DNA from: Calothrix sp. MO_192.B10
GTDB taxonomy: Bacteria; Cyanobacteriota; Cyanobacteriia; Cyanobacteriales; Nostocaceae
Reading direction: 5' to 3'
Length of the DNA stretch: 51,510 nt
Assembly (NCBI GenBank): GCA_030065055.1
Contig: JASJDS010000006.1
Span: 1 to 51,510 of the forward strand
The position numbers and the translations under genes were made by a program. How positions within the stretch are numbered: the stretch's first letter is position 1; the number at the start of each line of letters is the position of its first letter. The notes beneath the pieces are model-generated. The model saw nothing but the letters and a program-made list of their open reading frames with translations, did no database searches and had not been told where the DNA came from. Below are positions 25,473-34,458 of this stretch, one piece after another.

Positions 25473-27686
25473 TTAAAATAAAGAAGCTTGTTTCGTCACA
25501 GGAGAATTCTGCAATAGATCGCCGGATTCTACTGATTCATGAAAGTGATATAAATAACTGTTTGGTTCTCGTTTTCTACTTACATCATTTACTACCATGC
25601 CTAATACATTCTGACTAGACTGACTCAACAAATCTTTGGTGCTATTTGCACTATTCCAGTCAACCACTCCAGGACGAACTACTAATAAGATGCCATCAGT
25701 TAGTCGCCCAAGGGTAGTTGCATCTGCGGTTCCGAGGATAGAATTAGTGTCAAAAATCACTAAGTCATAATCTTGAACAAAACCTTGAACTAATTCAGCC
25801 ATCCGTTGAGAATTGAGCAGTGAGAGTGGATTGGGTGGTAAAGTTCCAGATGGAAGAACAAATAGGTTCTGCATCACCTGTTCTATCGGAATATCAATGC
25901 TTACTTGATTAGTAATTACATTACTTAGACCAACCACATTCTTGAGCGAAAGTCCCCAAATATGATGCTGGGTTGGATGACGCATATTAGCATCTACTAG
26001 TAATACCTTACGCCCCATTTGAGCCATTGCCACAGCTAAATTAGCAGCCACAAAAGACTTTCCTTCTTTGGGCACCGAACTTGTCACAACAATGCTTTTT
26101 AGCTGCTTATCGGAAAGAAAATTTAAGTTTGCTTGTAGTATTTGGTATGCGTCACCAACAGGGAACTGTGGTATGTCTGTGCCAATCAATTTGGGAATCT
26201 GTTCCTGTTGCTCTGCCTTTCCCAGAAAACTCCTTTTACGATGCTCGCTGATTGAAGGAATAATGCCCAGTAGGGTATATTGGAATAGTTCTTTGGCTTC
26301 CTTAACTGTTTTCAGGGATTGGTCAATTAAATCTAATGCTAAGGCCGCAATTATACCTAGCAGAATCCCAAAAATTACTCCACCCCCAATAATCAGTTTC
26401 TTGCGTGAAGCGGCGGGTTTCTCCGGTATAAAAGCAGGAGATATGACCCGCACATTACCAATATTTTGGTTTTCGGCTAACTGCACTTCTTGCAGTTTCT
26501 TTAATAGTGATTCATAAGTTACTTGAGATGCTTGCAGTTTCCGCTCTAGTTGTCTTTGAGTTTCCTCTAGCTTGGGTAACTGTTTTGCTCTTTCTTTATA
26601 AGCAACCAAGTTTTGAGATAGTTTACTAATTTTTCTCTCTAAAGCGAAATGCTCTGTCTCTGTGCGTGCAAATTCTTCAAGTAGACGCTGTCGCAGCTGT
26701 CCAATCTGGGAATTTTTGGCAGTAATCGGCTGATTGTTGCCAATTACCTGCTTTGTCTGCTCTTGTAGCAAACTATTGAGAGTCGCAACTTTCTCTTTCA
26801 AGTTTACGACTGTAGGATGGGCATCTTGAAAACGGGTAAGTGCAATCTTAAGCTCGGTTCGTGCTGATTGAATTTGAGTCAGCAACTGCTGAATTCCCGG
26901 TTTTTGACTTAATGAAGCAAAAGCTACTGTTTGTTGGGAATCAATACTTGCTTGATTCTGTAACTTTTGCAACTTGGCAGTTACAGAAGCTAGTTGGGCT
27001 TGATTTTGAGAAATCTGTTCTTCTAAACTAGCGATCGCTTTTACACCAGCAATTTCCTCTTCTTGTAGAGAAATAATTTTATTATCCTCTTTGAATTTAC
27101 GCAGATTTAACTCAGCTTGTCTTACAGATGCCTCTGTTTTAGGTAGTTGTTCTAAGATAAACTTGCGAGCTGAGGCTGCTTCTCCTCGATTGGCTTGCAT
27201 ATTTTGTTGAATGTAAATTTCGATCAATTTATTCACAATTTTTGCAGCCTGTACGGGGTCTTTATCGGTATAAGAAATTTGCAAGACATCCGTACCTTTA
27301 GCACCTGTTGCATTCAGATTATCGGTTAATGCTTGAACTGGAAGAAGTTTGCCTTTTTTATCTTTGAGTTGAAGATCTGCAATGGTTTTTTCAATAGCTG
27401 GACGTGATAGAACTATTTGTGCTTGGGTATCTAGGGGGTTAGCTTGAAAAGTTAAAGGCTCTATCTTCCCTAATGATTCTCCTAATCCTGTGAGTGATGA
27501 AGTACGATTAGTCTTTATCAGCAGGTTTGCTTCCGTCTTATAAGTAGGTTTTAAGGAAAACGCGAATAAGGATGTCAGGGTAATAACCATCCCAAATACG
27601 CTGAACCCAGCTACTTGATGTCGTTGGAGGATAAGCCAGTATTTGTAAAAATTTATCTCTTCGATATTTTCTCTAGATTCGTTCAT
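25473..27686 (-). CDS. EPS co-polymerase/BY-kinase (Wzc-like)
   Basis: About 737 residues from the ATG at 27686; the frame extends to a TTG two codons earlier. The N-terminal Wzz domain has a first membrane helix near residues 30-50 and a long coiled-coil periplasmic region (about 190-420). A second helix is at KLIIGGGVIFGILLGIIAAL. The C-terminal P-loop domain has Walker A SSVPKEGKS, Walker A' VLLVDANMRHP and Walker B DLVIFDTN. It sets chain length and controls export. The C-terminal tail has only two tyrosines (SYLYHF), not the usual Tyr cluster, so autophosphorylation is doubtful. It is the first gene of the minus-strand EPS cluster. Confidence 0.88.
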   Translation of the reverse strand: MNESRENIEEINFYKYWLILQRHQVAGFSVFGMVITLTSLFAFSLKPTYKTEANLLIKTNRTSSLTGLGESLGKIEPLTFQANPLDTQAQIVLSRPAIEKTIADLQLKDKKGKLLPVQALTDNLNATGAKGTDVLQISYTDKDPVQAAKIVNKLIEIYIQQNMQANRGEAASARKFILEQLPKTEASVRQAELNLRKFKEDNKIISLQEEEIAGVKAIASLEEQISQNQAQLASVTAKLQKLQNQASIDSQQTVAFASLSQKPGIQQLLTQIQSARTELKIALTRFQDAHPTVVNLKEKVATLNSLLQEQTKQVIGNNQPITAKNSQIGQLRQRLLEEFARTETEHFALERKISKLSQNLVAYKERAKQLPKLEETQRQLERKLQASQVTYESLLKKLQEVQLAENQNIGNVRVISPAFIPEKPAASRKKLIIGGGVIFGILLGIIAALALDLIDQSLKTVKEAKELFQYTLLGIIPSISEHRKRSFLGKAEQQEQIPKLIGTDIPQFPVGDAYQILQANLNFLSDKQLKSIVVTSSVPKEGKSFVAANLAVAMAQMGRKVLLVDANMRHPTQHHIWGLSLKNVVGLSNVITNQVSIDIPIEQVMQNLFVLPSGTLPPNPLSLLNSQRMAELVQGFVQDYDLVIFDTNSILGTADATTLGRLTDGILLVVRPGVVDWNSANSTKDLLSQSSQNVLGMVVNDVSRKREPNSYLYHFHESVESGDLLQNSPVTKQASLF

Positions 27687-28181
27687 GGTCAATACTCAGA
27701 TTACTCATACGTAACTGGACACAGCTTTTCATCTCCAATGCCAAAGATTGAATAATTTTTGATTATCACAATACAACAGATGATGAATATCTACCTGATT
27801 CAGAAAAACATTAAATATCTACTCTACCAATTTATAAATCATCTATTTTTATGCATTATTTAGTATATAAATTTTGGCTAATTTATATTTGCCAGATTAT
27901 TGTTGTTTGATCAAATTCAATTATTTCGCAGTCAGAATTAGAAACCATAACTGTAATTTAATCAAATTTTATTATTCCTGATTTTATATCTGATATTTAT
28001 TCAATACATTTAGACTTATCCACTCGTTACGTTGACGTAGTCTGTGTCGGAGGGACTTGAAGTCAGATGTTTGGGATTACTTCCTTACATCGCAATGATT
28101 ATAATTACTTTGTTCCTACGTAAGTCCTGAAATTATCATTACCCAAATTCACTCAAGTTTTATTCTGTTTGTGAATTAATA
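27687..28181. other. AT-rich intergenic region upstream of EPS cluster
   Basis: No convincing gene on either strand. It must contain the EPS cluster promoter on the minus strand, but I cannot single one out. Around 28070-28115 there is a decayed version of the gggattgctt...cgcaatga MITE core. Near 28119 lies acgtaagtcct, resembling an end of the MITE at 24262. Confidence 0.35.
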
Positions 28182-28309
28182 ATATGATGTCCGGCAAATT
28201 ACCCATAATATGTCATTGCGAGTGGAACGAAGTGAAACGACGCAATCCCAGAGTCTTTGAGATTGCTTCCCTTCGATCGCAATGACGGTTATTTAAACGG
28301 ACATCATAT
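28182..28309. mobile_element. 128-bp MITE, family 1 copy 1
   Basis: 12-bp inverted ends atatgatgtccg/cggacatcatat enclose a cattgcgag... gcaatga core with inner inverted repeats. A second copy, inverted and nearly identical, lies at 38873-39001. It is non-coding. Confidence 0.85.
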
Positions 28310-28672
28310 AACACCCTTAAAAGATAACTCATATTTTTTATGCCCCATATATCAATACAATTTACAATTTACTATTTTTTTTGATTTTATCGTTGAATGT
28401 TTATTTTGTTATATTTTATTAATTAAGTTGTCAGCAGACAATATCCATTCAGAGCAAAACTAGTATTTCTTTAATGAAATGTGTAAAATATTTGTCAAAA
28501 TTGCCCTCGTTTAAATTAATTATGAAGCCATTTTATTGAAGATAATGATGTTTTTACTTGTATAAATATAAAACATTTATCTGAGTTGATCAACGCATTT
28601 AACACAAATTTTATCTAAAATTTACTGAAGAAAGGCAGAGTACAGAGGGCAGGATGGAGAAGGAAAGAGATC
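28310..28672. other. AT-rich intergenic stretch
   Basis: Strongly AT-rich non-coding DNA between two MITEs. No gene, RNA or clear hairpin seen. Confidence 0.4.
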
Positions 28673-28799
28673 TATAGCACTTTTCACTTGGATGGAATAC
28701 AGTCAGAACCTCAACCGGGCTAAAGTCACCCCCCTCTATTAAAGAGAGGGGAAGGGGTGAGGTAAAATTTGTGTACTTCACTCAACTGAAAACGCTATA
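28673..28799. mobile_element. 127-bp MITE, family 2 copy 1
   Basis: It begins tatagcacttttca and ends ctgaaaacgctata (imperfect inverted repeats). Inside is an accgggctaaag segment and a cccctc...gagggg hairpin. A better preserved, inverted copy lies at 46012-46141. From its end to 29012 I see no further feature except a HIP1 site just before the next gene. Confidence 0.8.
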
Positions 28800-29012
28800 A
28801 TTGTTGTCGCCAAGCAAGTCCTGTGTGCTTTGTCCCGATGCAATATGTGAATAAATCCTGTCTGCCTTCAGCAAAGCTACCATTCTTCAAGGAATCTTTG
28901 AAATAAATTACGAATTTATATGCATACAATCTAAAATGTGATATTAACAATCATGATGGAGTTCAATGACTGAATTAAATATAGCGATCGCAATTATCCT
29001 CACAATATCAGC

Positions 29013-29639
29013 ATGATGAAAATAGGTATTGCCCTCATCCCCAATCAGGAAATGATTGCATCAATTATTCAGCTCCAGCAAAAAGTAGCTGATTGCTGTA
29101 TATTACATCCACAGTTGGGTACTGATATTAATCTTCCTCACATTACCCTGCTGCAAGGAAGGTTTGCAGAATCGGTTGATTTAATTGAGGTAGTTTCTGA
29201 TACTCATCAATATTTTTTAGAAGGGAATTACTCTTTAGAAGTGAGATTGCAGGGAATAAAATATGTGCCGTTAGGTTGGTACTTTTTGCAACCTCATAAT
29301 AACCCTCTATTTGCAGATACACACCAATTTGTGTTTGAACGTTTAAAAGATTGTATGGTAGTGACAGATGAGGATAAACAAAAGGATATATCCCGTTCAA
29401 CTTTACTAGAACAATCTAATTATCTTAACTATGGCTATAGGTTTATTGGTCAAGCATTTGAGCCTCATATTACCCTGGGAAGAACTGTAAACAATTTGCC
29501 ATGTAACCATGAAGAGCAATTACGTTTAATATTTGAATCATCGAAACAAGATTACCAAGGTACTATTCAACGCATAACAGTCTATAAAATGGGTATTAAT
29601 GGTAGTCATGCAGAGACTTTATATGAAATGAATAAATGA
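29013..29639 (+). CDS. 2H phosphoesterase (2'-5' RNA ligase/LigT-like)
   Basis: 208 residues, cytoplasmic. It has the two HxT motifs of the 2H superfamily: HIT at 43-45 in LPHITLLQG and HIT at 152-154 in FEPHITLGR. The spacing of about 109 residues is somewhat longer than in short LigT proteins but normal for the family. Such enzymes hydrolyse or ligate 2',5' or cyclic phosphodiesters of RNA or nucleotides. The start is an ATGATG pair at 29013/29016. It stands alone between repeat-rich spacers. Confidence 0.75.
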   Translation: MMKIGIALIPNQEMIASIIQLQQKVADCCILHPQLGTDINLPHITLLQGRFAESVDLIEVVSDTHQYFLEGNYSLEVRLQGIKYVPLGWYFLQPHNNPLFADTHQFVFERLKDCMVVTDEDKQKDISRSTLLEQSNYLNYGYRFIGQAFEPHITLGRTVNNLPCNHEEQLRLIFESSKQDYQGTIQRITVYKMGINGSHAETLYEMNK

Positions 29640-30018
29640 GTTTATCTCAGTAATTACTCATTGTTACACTACTGAGTACCCCGAATGTGTAATTTATGGT
29701 TTAAGGTGCAGGTTATCATGTTCTATTCATCTGGGTTGCCAACAAATGAAATATTTATGTATTTGAAGTTTAAGTAATACAGGTTGTGTTTTGATTAGCA
29801 ATAGGTTAATTTATAGTTAAGTTTATTAGACAGCCCCAGGGAAATTACTAAATATACGGGGATACTGCAATAGCCACAAATTTAATAAAAGTTAGCCTGA
29901 TTATGCCTCAGATAATATGCATTAGCTTACCCTCTCAGGTTCAGGTAAACATAGTTTTGGCTAATGCACATTAAGTTTAATTTATAGTAATTAATTAATC
30001 TAAAAATTAGATATACAA
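29640..30018. other. Intergenic region with a possible structured element
   Basis: No gene seen. Two nested inverted pairs, tgcattagc/gctaatgca (29918-29926 and 29960-29968) and ttacc/ggtaa (29927-29931 and 29944-29948), could form a hairpin about 50 bp upstream of the membrane protein gene. A 5' regulatory structure is possible but unsupported by any family match. Confidence 0.35.
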
Positions 30019-30690
30019 ATGCTAATTCAATTTAGAAATCGCTGGTTAATATTCGTCAAAATATATACACCAATACTACTTTTTCTGTTGTTAGTTATAT
30101 TTTTGAATTTTGTAACAGGTATTCCTATAAGTAAATTCACCAGAGATCCAGCAGCGATCGCGGACATTAATCCTTTCTTTGGTTTGGTGTCTAATATAGG
30201 CATATTATTGTGGTGTGGGACGGTATCTATCTGTTTTTTTAGTTCCACAATTATCAGAAAATATAACCAGCATATTGACCTTTATAAAGTCAGGGATTTT
30301 TCTAATTTTTTGATGATTGCTGGGTTCATAACTTTAATTCTTTTACTGGATGATCTATTTCTTTTTCATGAACTAGTTTTTCCAATTTTTCTGAAGATTC
30401 CCGGAAAATTCTTGTATGCCAGTTATGCCATCATAATTTCATGGTATTTTTTCAGATTTAGAAACATCATCATTAAGACAGAATGGACTTTTCTCTTTTT
30501 AAGTTTATTGTGCTTTGGAACCTCAATCATAATTGATGCCTTAAGAGATATCTTAGACATCAGTATTTATCAAGCACACCTGTTTGAAGATGGGTTTAAA
30601 CTACTTGGTATTTTTAGTTGGTTAAGTTACTTTGTCAAGGTTAGTTTCAAGGTTTTATTTCGCTACGCTCTAGAAGGAGGGAAGGAGTGA
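30019..30690 (+). CDS. Membrane protein of unknown function
   Basis: 223 residues with about six transmembrane segments: YTPILLFLLLVIFL, FGLVSNIGILLWCGTV, FLMIAGFITLILLL, PGKFLYASYAIIISWYF, WTFLFLSLLCFGTSIII and GIFSWLSYFVKVSF. No motif I recognise. An acidic/His stretch (LLLDDLFLFHELVFP) lies between helices three and four. The last six codons (LEGGKE and stop) fall inside an octamer microsatellite, so the original C-terminus may have been altered. It has no operon partner. Confidence 0.6.
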   Translation: MLIQFRNRWLIFVKIYTPILLFLLLVIFLNFVTGIPISKFTRDPAAIADINPFFGLVSNIGILLWCGTVSICFFSSTIIRKYNQHIDLYKVRDFSNFLMIAGFITLILLLDDLFLFHELVFPIFLKIPGKFLYASYAIIISWYFFRFRNIIIKTEWTFLFLSLLCFGTSIIIDALRDILDISIYQAHLFEDGFKLLGIFSWLSYFVKVSFKVLFRYALEGGKE

Positions 30691-30792
30691 AGGAGTGAAG
30701 GAGGGAAGGAGTGAAGGAGGGAAGGAGGGAAGGAGGGAAGGAGTGAAGGAGGGAAGGAGTGAAGGAGGGAAGGAGTGAAGGAGGGAAGGAGT
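30673..30792 (+). repeat. Octamer microsatellite GAAGGAGK x15
   Basis: Fifteen uninterrupted 8-bp units, each gaaggagg or gaaggagt; the last base runs G T T G T G G G T G T G T G T. The array starts inside the membrane protein gene and supplies its stop codon in the second/third unit (30688-30690). Confidence 0.95.
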
Positions 30793-30805
30793 GAGGGAAT
30801 TATTT

Positions 30806-31040
30806 TCATGGCTTGGTTGTGGGATTTTCCCGTGGGGGACTAGCTTGAAAATAGGGAGTTCGGAGTTCGGAGTTCGGAGTTCGGAGTTCGGAGTTCAGGA
30901 GTAGGGGCGCATTGCGTGCGCCCTTGAGAAGTTAGTCATAAAGCCTTTTCATCCTTGGTTGTGAGATTTTCCCGTGAGAGGTTAGCTTGAAAATAGTGAG
31001 GAAGCGCGGAGTAGGGGCGCATTGCGTGCGCCCTTGAGGA
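30806..31040. repeat. Direct duplication of a ~120-bp spacer segment
   Basis: The sequence around ttggttgtgggatttt (30813) recurs at 30955. Each copy goes on through agcttgaaaatag to a hairpin gggcgca...tgcgccc (about 30905-30923 and 31015-31033). The first copy is lengthened by a heptamer array at 30855-30896. No gene is present. Confidence 0.75.
30855..30896. repeat. Heptamer repeat ggagttc x6
   Basis: Six perfect, contiguous 7-bp units of ggagttc. Confidence 0.95.
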
Positions 31041-31220
31041 GATTCAATGAATAGTAGGAGTTATTGCCAGAAATTACCAGATTTAGCCAGTAATTACCAG
31101 CAAATAACACATCAGCTAAATGATTTAACCAACCTTGGGGGGTTGAATTCCCCTGCTTCTATAAGCAGTGCGTTTTGCGTCGGGTTAAAATTCCCGTTGC
31201 TCCCACGTAATTTGCTCATT

Positions 31221-34200
31221 CTAAATTCTACATTCTTTTACCTTCTTGTTCTTTTTCCTAGTGAACAGTATATACACCGAAGGGATGAAATAAAGGGATA
31301 GGATTGTAGCACCACCAACACCACCAGCAATTACTACTGCTAGGGGAGGCCAAAATCCGCCTCCACCTATAATTAGGGGTAAAAAGCCAAACATCGTAGT
31401 CAACGTAGTTGTGAACACGTGACGGGTGGAATGGATAACTACTTCCCGTACTGCTTTTTTATTTCCAGTGGATGCTGCGGGATCATTATTGAGAGCGGAG
31501 AGAACAGTAATGGAATCATTGACAGCCACACCAATCAAACCAACCGTGCCAATAATGGGGTTGAAACCATAGGGATAGCCAAATAGCCACACTGAGAGCA
31601 ATCCTAAACCTGCTGAGAGGATAGCAATGACAACAATCAAACTTGCTAACCTAAAAGAGCCTAAAGACAAAACTAGGATTGCAAACATACAAGTTGTAAT
31701 TAAGACAATACTGGAAAATAAATTGCCCACAGCGTCGCTACGATTCTCATCTTCACCCCCAAACTCAAAGGAATAACCAGGGGGTAATTTAAAGTTATTA
31801 TTTAACTGCTGTTGAAAGTCAGCCAGGATGGTAGCTGGGAGACTTCCAGCAGTAATAAAGCCTTGAACTGTATTCACCCGTTGTCCGTTATACCTAGTAA
31901 TTGCAGCCAGCTTTGGAGCTAATTTCACTTCACCCAATGCTGATAGAGGGGTAGAATTTAAAGAACGAGAATTGGTAGTAGCTGTCTGTAAATCTAAGGT
32001 TGCGATTTGATTTAGATTACCTCGATCCGCATTTGATAAACGCACCCTTACGGGTAATTCTTCCGTAGACTCCAAAATAGAACCACCAGTAATGCCTTCT
32101 AGGGTGGTATTCAATTGTTGGGCAATCTTACTATTATCCAATCCTGCCAAACGCGCTTTTTCTTCATCCACGTGAAGTTCTAACTGGGGCAAAACCTCAT
32201 TTAGACTAGCACGGGTATGGGTGACATGATTTACATTTACTAACAGAGTTCTGGCTTTTTCTCCTAATTCTTGGAGGCGCTGAATGTCAGCACCATAAAT
32301 CCGCATTTCTATAGGTGCATCAATGGGTGGTCCTTGTTCTAATTGTCTTACCAATATCTGTGCTTGGGGAAAGTCGGCATCCATTTCTGATTGCAACTGT
32401 TTGACCACATTATCACTGGCTATGGTTTTCATTTGCACTAAAGCATTGGCATAATTAGCTTGGTTTTGCTTATTGTTAATCAAGTTGTAGTAAAAGTTAG
32501 GAGCACTTCTACCAATGTACCAATGCACATCAGTAACTTCTGGATGGGCAATAAAACGTTCCCGTATCTGTTGGACGATTGATTGGGTTTGTTGTAGAGA
32601 AGCTGAAGATGGTAATTCTAATTGTATCTGTAACTGGTTGCGGTCTGCGGCGGGGAAAAACTGCAATTCTAATTGGGTTGCACCAACAATAAACCCAGAA
32701 ATGGGGATACTTAAACACAATAGGATTCCTAAAACTGGTCTAGCAAAAGTCCATTTTAAGGAAAGGCTATATATCTGCGTCAGTTGGCGGTGAGAAAATC
32801 CTTCTCGCCACCATTTTGGTGTAGAACGAGATTGTTTTGATTGACGGCGACGGTGGTAATACCCCAGTATCTTTACTGTAATTACAGGAGTGATGGTTAA
32901 GGCTACTACTAAGGATGCTGCCACTGCCAAGATTACATTTAAGCCGATTGTGCCCACAAATTCCCCCGTATTACCCGGTAATAGGACAATAGGGAGAAAG
33001 GAAAGGATGGTGGTAAAACTAGCGGCTACTAGAGGAGTTGTTAAATAATTTACACTTGACTGAATAGCTTGTAGGGGATGGATTCCGGTTTTTAGGCGGT
33101 TGTGTACTTCATCGGTAACAATAATGGCGTTGTCAATCATAATACCCAACGCCACAATTAGTCCTGTAACGGACATTTGGTGTAGGGGAACTCCCAAAAA
33201 CTGCATACAACCAAGTACTATCAACACCGTCAGTGGTAAAACTATTTGCATGGCTAGAGATAATTCCCAGCCCATCATGAATAATGTCACGGCAAATAAT
33301 AATACCGCCCCCAACAACAAGCTAAATATCAAGTTATTCAAACGTGCTGTCACATATTGATTCTGTGACAACAGCACCTTCAGTTTCATGCCATTGGGTA
33401 ACTCCTGTCGGAATTTGTCCAACTTTTGATCAGCTTGCTTTGTCCATACATCTATGCGTTGTTGAGATTCCACAAATACTGCCACAGTAACCGCTGGGTT
33501 TCCGCTAGCAAAGGCTAATTCATTGGGCGGTTCTACAATACCTTTTTCGATCCTTGCCAAGTCGCCTAAGGGCTTAAATTGACCGTCACCAGAGCCACAG
33601 GTATTACAGCGAATGGGTATTTGATGCAATCTTTTGAGGGAATCTAATTCTCCTTTTACCTCAATTAGCAAGTCATTATTATTACCACGTAATTGTCCGG
33701 CGGAACTCTTAGAATCACTCTGTTGAATTTGCTGCGATACATCCGCTGCCGTCAACCCTAATGCTGCCAAATCAGGAGCATTTACAGTAACCCTAACTTC
33801 CTCATTGGGAGCGCCAAAAATCTCTACTTTTTCCGTACCACTGATAGCTCTCAGTTCATCTTGCAGTAACTTCGCTTTGCGCTGGAGAATAGCATAATTG
33901 GGAGAATCATCCTGTTCCCAAGTCAAGGCTGCTATTAAAGCGTAAGCTCTGATCTGAACTTTTTCCAAATCTGGTTCAGTTGTTCCTTGGGGTAGTTCTG
34001 GCTTGACTTCCCGCAAGCGATCGCGTATTCTCGACCATATCCCATCTACTTCCGTACTTTTCACCCGTTCGAGTAACTCAATAGAGATAGTGGATGCTCC
34101 TGCTCTGGAAGTTGATTCGTAGGTTTTGATTTCCTCTACTTCGGCTATTTTGCTTTCTATTTTTTCTGTAACTAGTGCTTCTACCCTTTCAGCAGTGGCT

Positions 34201-34352
34201 CCAGGATAGAATGTATTGACTAAGGCGACACGGGAAACTAATTCCGGATCTTCTAGTCGCGGTAAACTCAAATAGGATGTAAGTCCCCAAACAATAATTA
34301 AAAAAATTGTCAGGATCAATAATCGAAAATTTTTGTATAAAAGTTTAGACAT
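31221..34352 (-). CDS. RND efflux transporter, HAE1/AcrB-like
   Basis: 1043 residues, the full length of an inner-membrane RND pump. One helix (about 10-28), the porter domain, then a block of helices starting NLIFSLLLGAVLLFAVTLFMMG, are repeated in the second half (SDAVGNLFSSIVLITTCMFAILVL). TM4 carries VALGIMIDNAIIVTDEV; AcrB has two adjacent Asp here (DD), this protein has Asp-Asn. The porter domain contains a CNTCGSGDG segment, unusual for the family. With the adaptor encoded 104 bp upstream, and an outer-membrane TolC encoded elsewhere, it would export drugs or metabolites by proton antiport. Confidence 0.9.
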   Translation of the reverse strand: MSKLLYKNFRLLILTIFLIIVWGLTSYLSLPRLEDPELVSRVALVNTFYPGATAERVEALVTEKIESKIAEVEEIKTYESTSRAGASTISIELLERVKSTEVDGIWSRIRDRLREVKPELPQGTTEPDLEKVQIRAYALIAALTWEQDDSPNYAILQRKAKLLQDELRAISGTEKVEIFGAPNEEVRVTVNAPDLAALGLTAADVSQQIQQSDSKSSAGQLRGNNNDLLIEVKGELDSLKRLHQIPIRCNTCGSGDGQFKPLGDLARIEKGIVEPPNELAFASGNPAVTVAVFVESQQRIDVWTKQADQKLDKFRQELPNGMKLKVLLSQNQYVTARLNNLIFSLLLGAVLLFAVTLFMMGWELSLAMQIVLPLTVLIVLGCMQFLGVPLHQMSVTGLIVALGIMIDNAIIVTDEVHNRLKTGIHPLQAIQSSVNYLTTPLVAASFTTILSFLPIVLLPGNTGEFVGTIGLNVILAVAASLVVALTITPVITVKILGYYHRRRQSKQSRSTPKWWREGFSHRQLTQIYSLSLKWTFARPVLGILLCLSIPISGFIVGATQLELQFFPAADRNQLQIQLELPSSASLQQTQSIVQQIRERFIAHPEVTDVHWYIGRSAPNFYYNLINNKQNQANYANALVQMKTIASDNVVKQLQSEMDADFPQAQILVRQLEQGPPIDAPIEMRIYGADIQRLQELGEKARTLLVNVNHVTHTRASLNEVLPQLELHVDEEKARLAGLDNSKIAQQLNTTLEGITGGSILESTEELPVRVRLSNADRGNLNQIATLDLQTATTNSRSLNSTPLSALGEVKLAPKLAAITRYNGQRVNTVQGFITAGSLPATILADFQQQLNNNFKLPPGYSFEFGGEDENRSDAVGNLFSSIVLITTCMFAILVLSLGSFRLASLIVVIAILSAGLGLLSVWLFGYPYGFNPIIGTVGLIGVAVNDSITVLSALNNDPAASTGNKKAVREVVIHSTRHVFTTTLTTMFGFLPLIIGGGGFWPPLAVVIAGGVGGATILSLYFIPSVYILFTRKKNKKVKECRI

Positions 34353-34425
34353 GATTATTTATCCCTCAGTAAATATACTTTTACTCGAACTAAATTATTA
34401 AATTATTGCGGTTCTGAAGATTAAC

Positions 34426-34458
34426 AGATCCCCGACTTCTAGAAGAAGTCGGGGATCT
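34426..34458. repeat. 33-bp palindrome at the end of the adaptor gene
   Basis: The arms agatccccgacttct (34426-34440) and agaagtcggggatct (34444-34458) are perfectly complementary. This is the same family as 9261-9293 and 51305-51359. It overlaps the last two bases of the adaptor stop codon (34457-34459) and could attenuate readthrough to the RND gene. Confidence 0.85.

Noticed and set aside
28257-28463. 68-codon ORF in the EPS upstream region
   Set aside because: Begins within a MITE and continues into AT-rich DNA, no coding signs.
31047-31301. 84-codon plus-strand ORF
   Set aside because: Overlaps the end of the RND gene, has no ribosome-binding site, and its start lies in a duplicated repeat.
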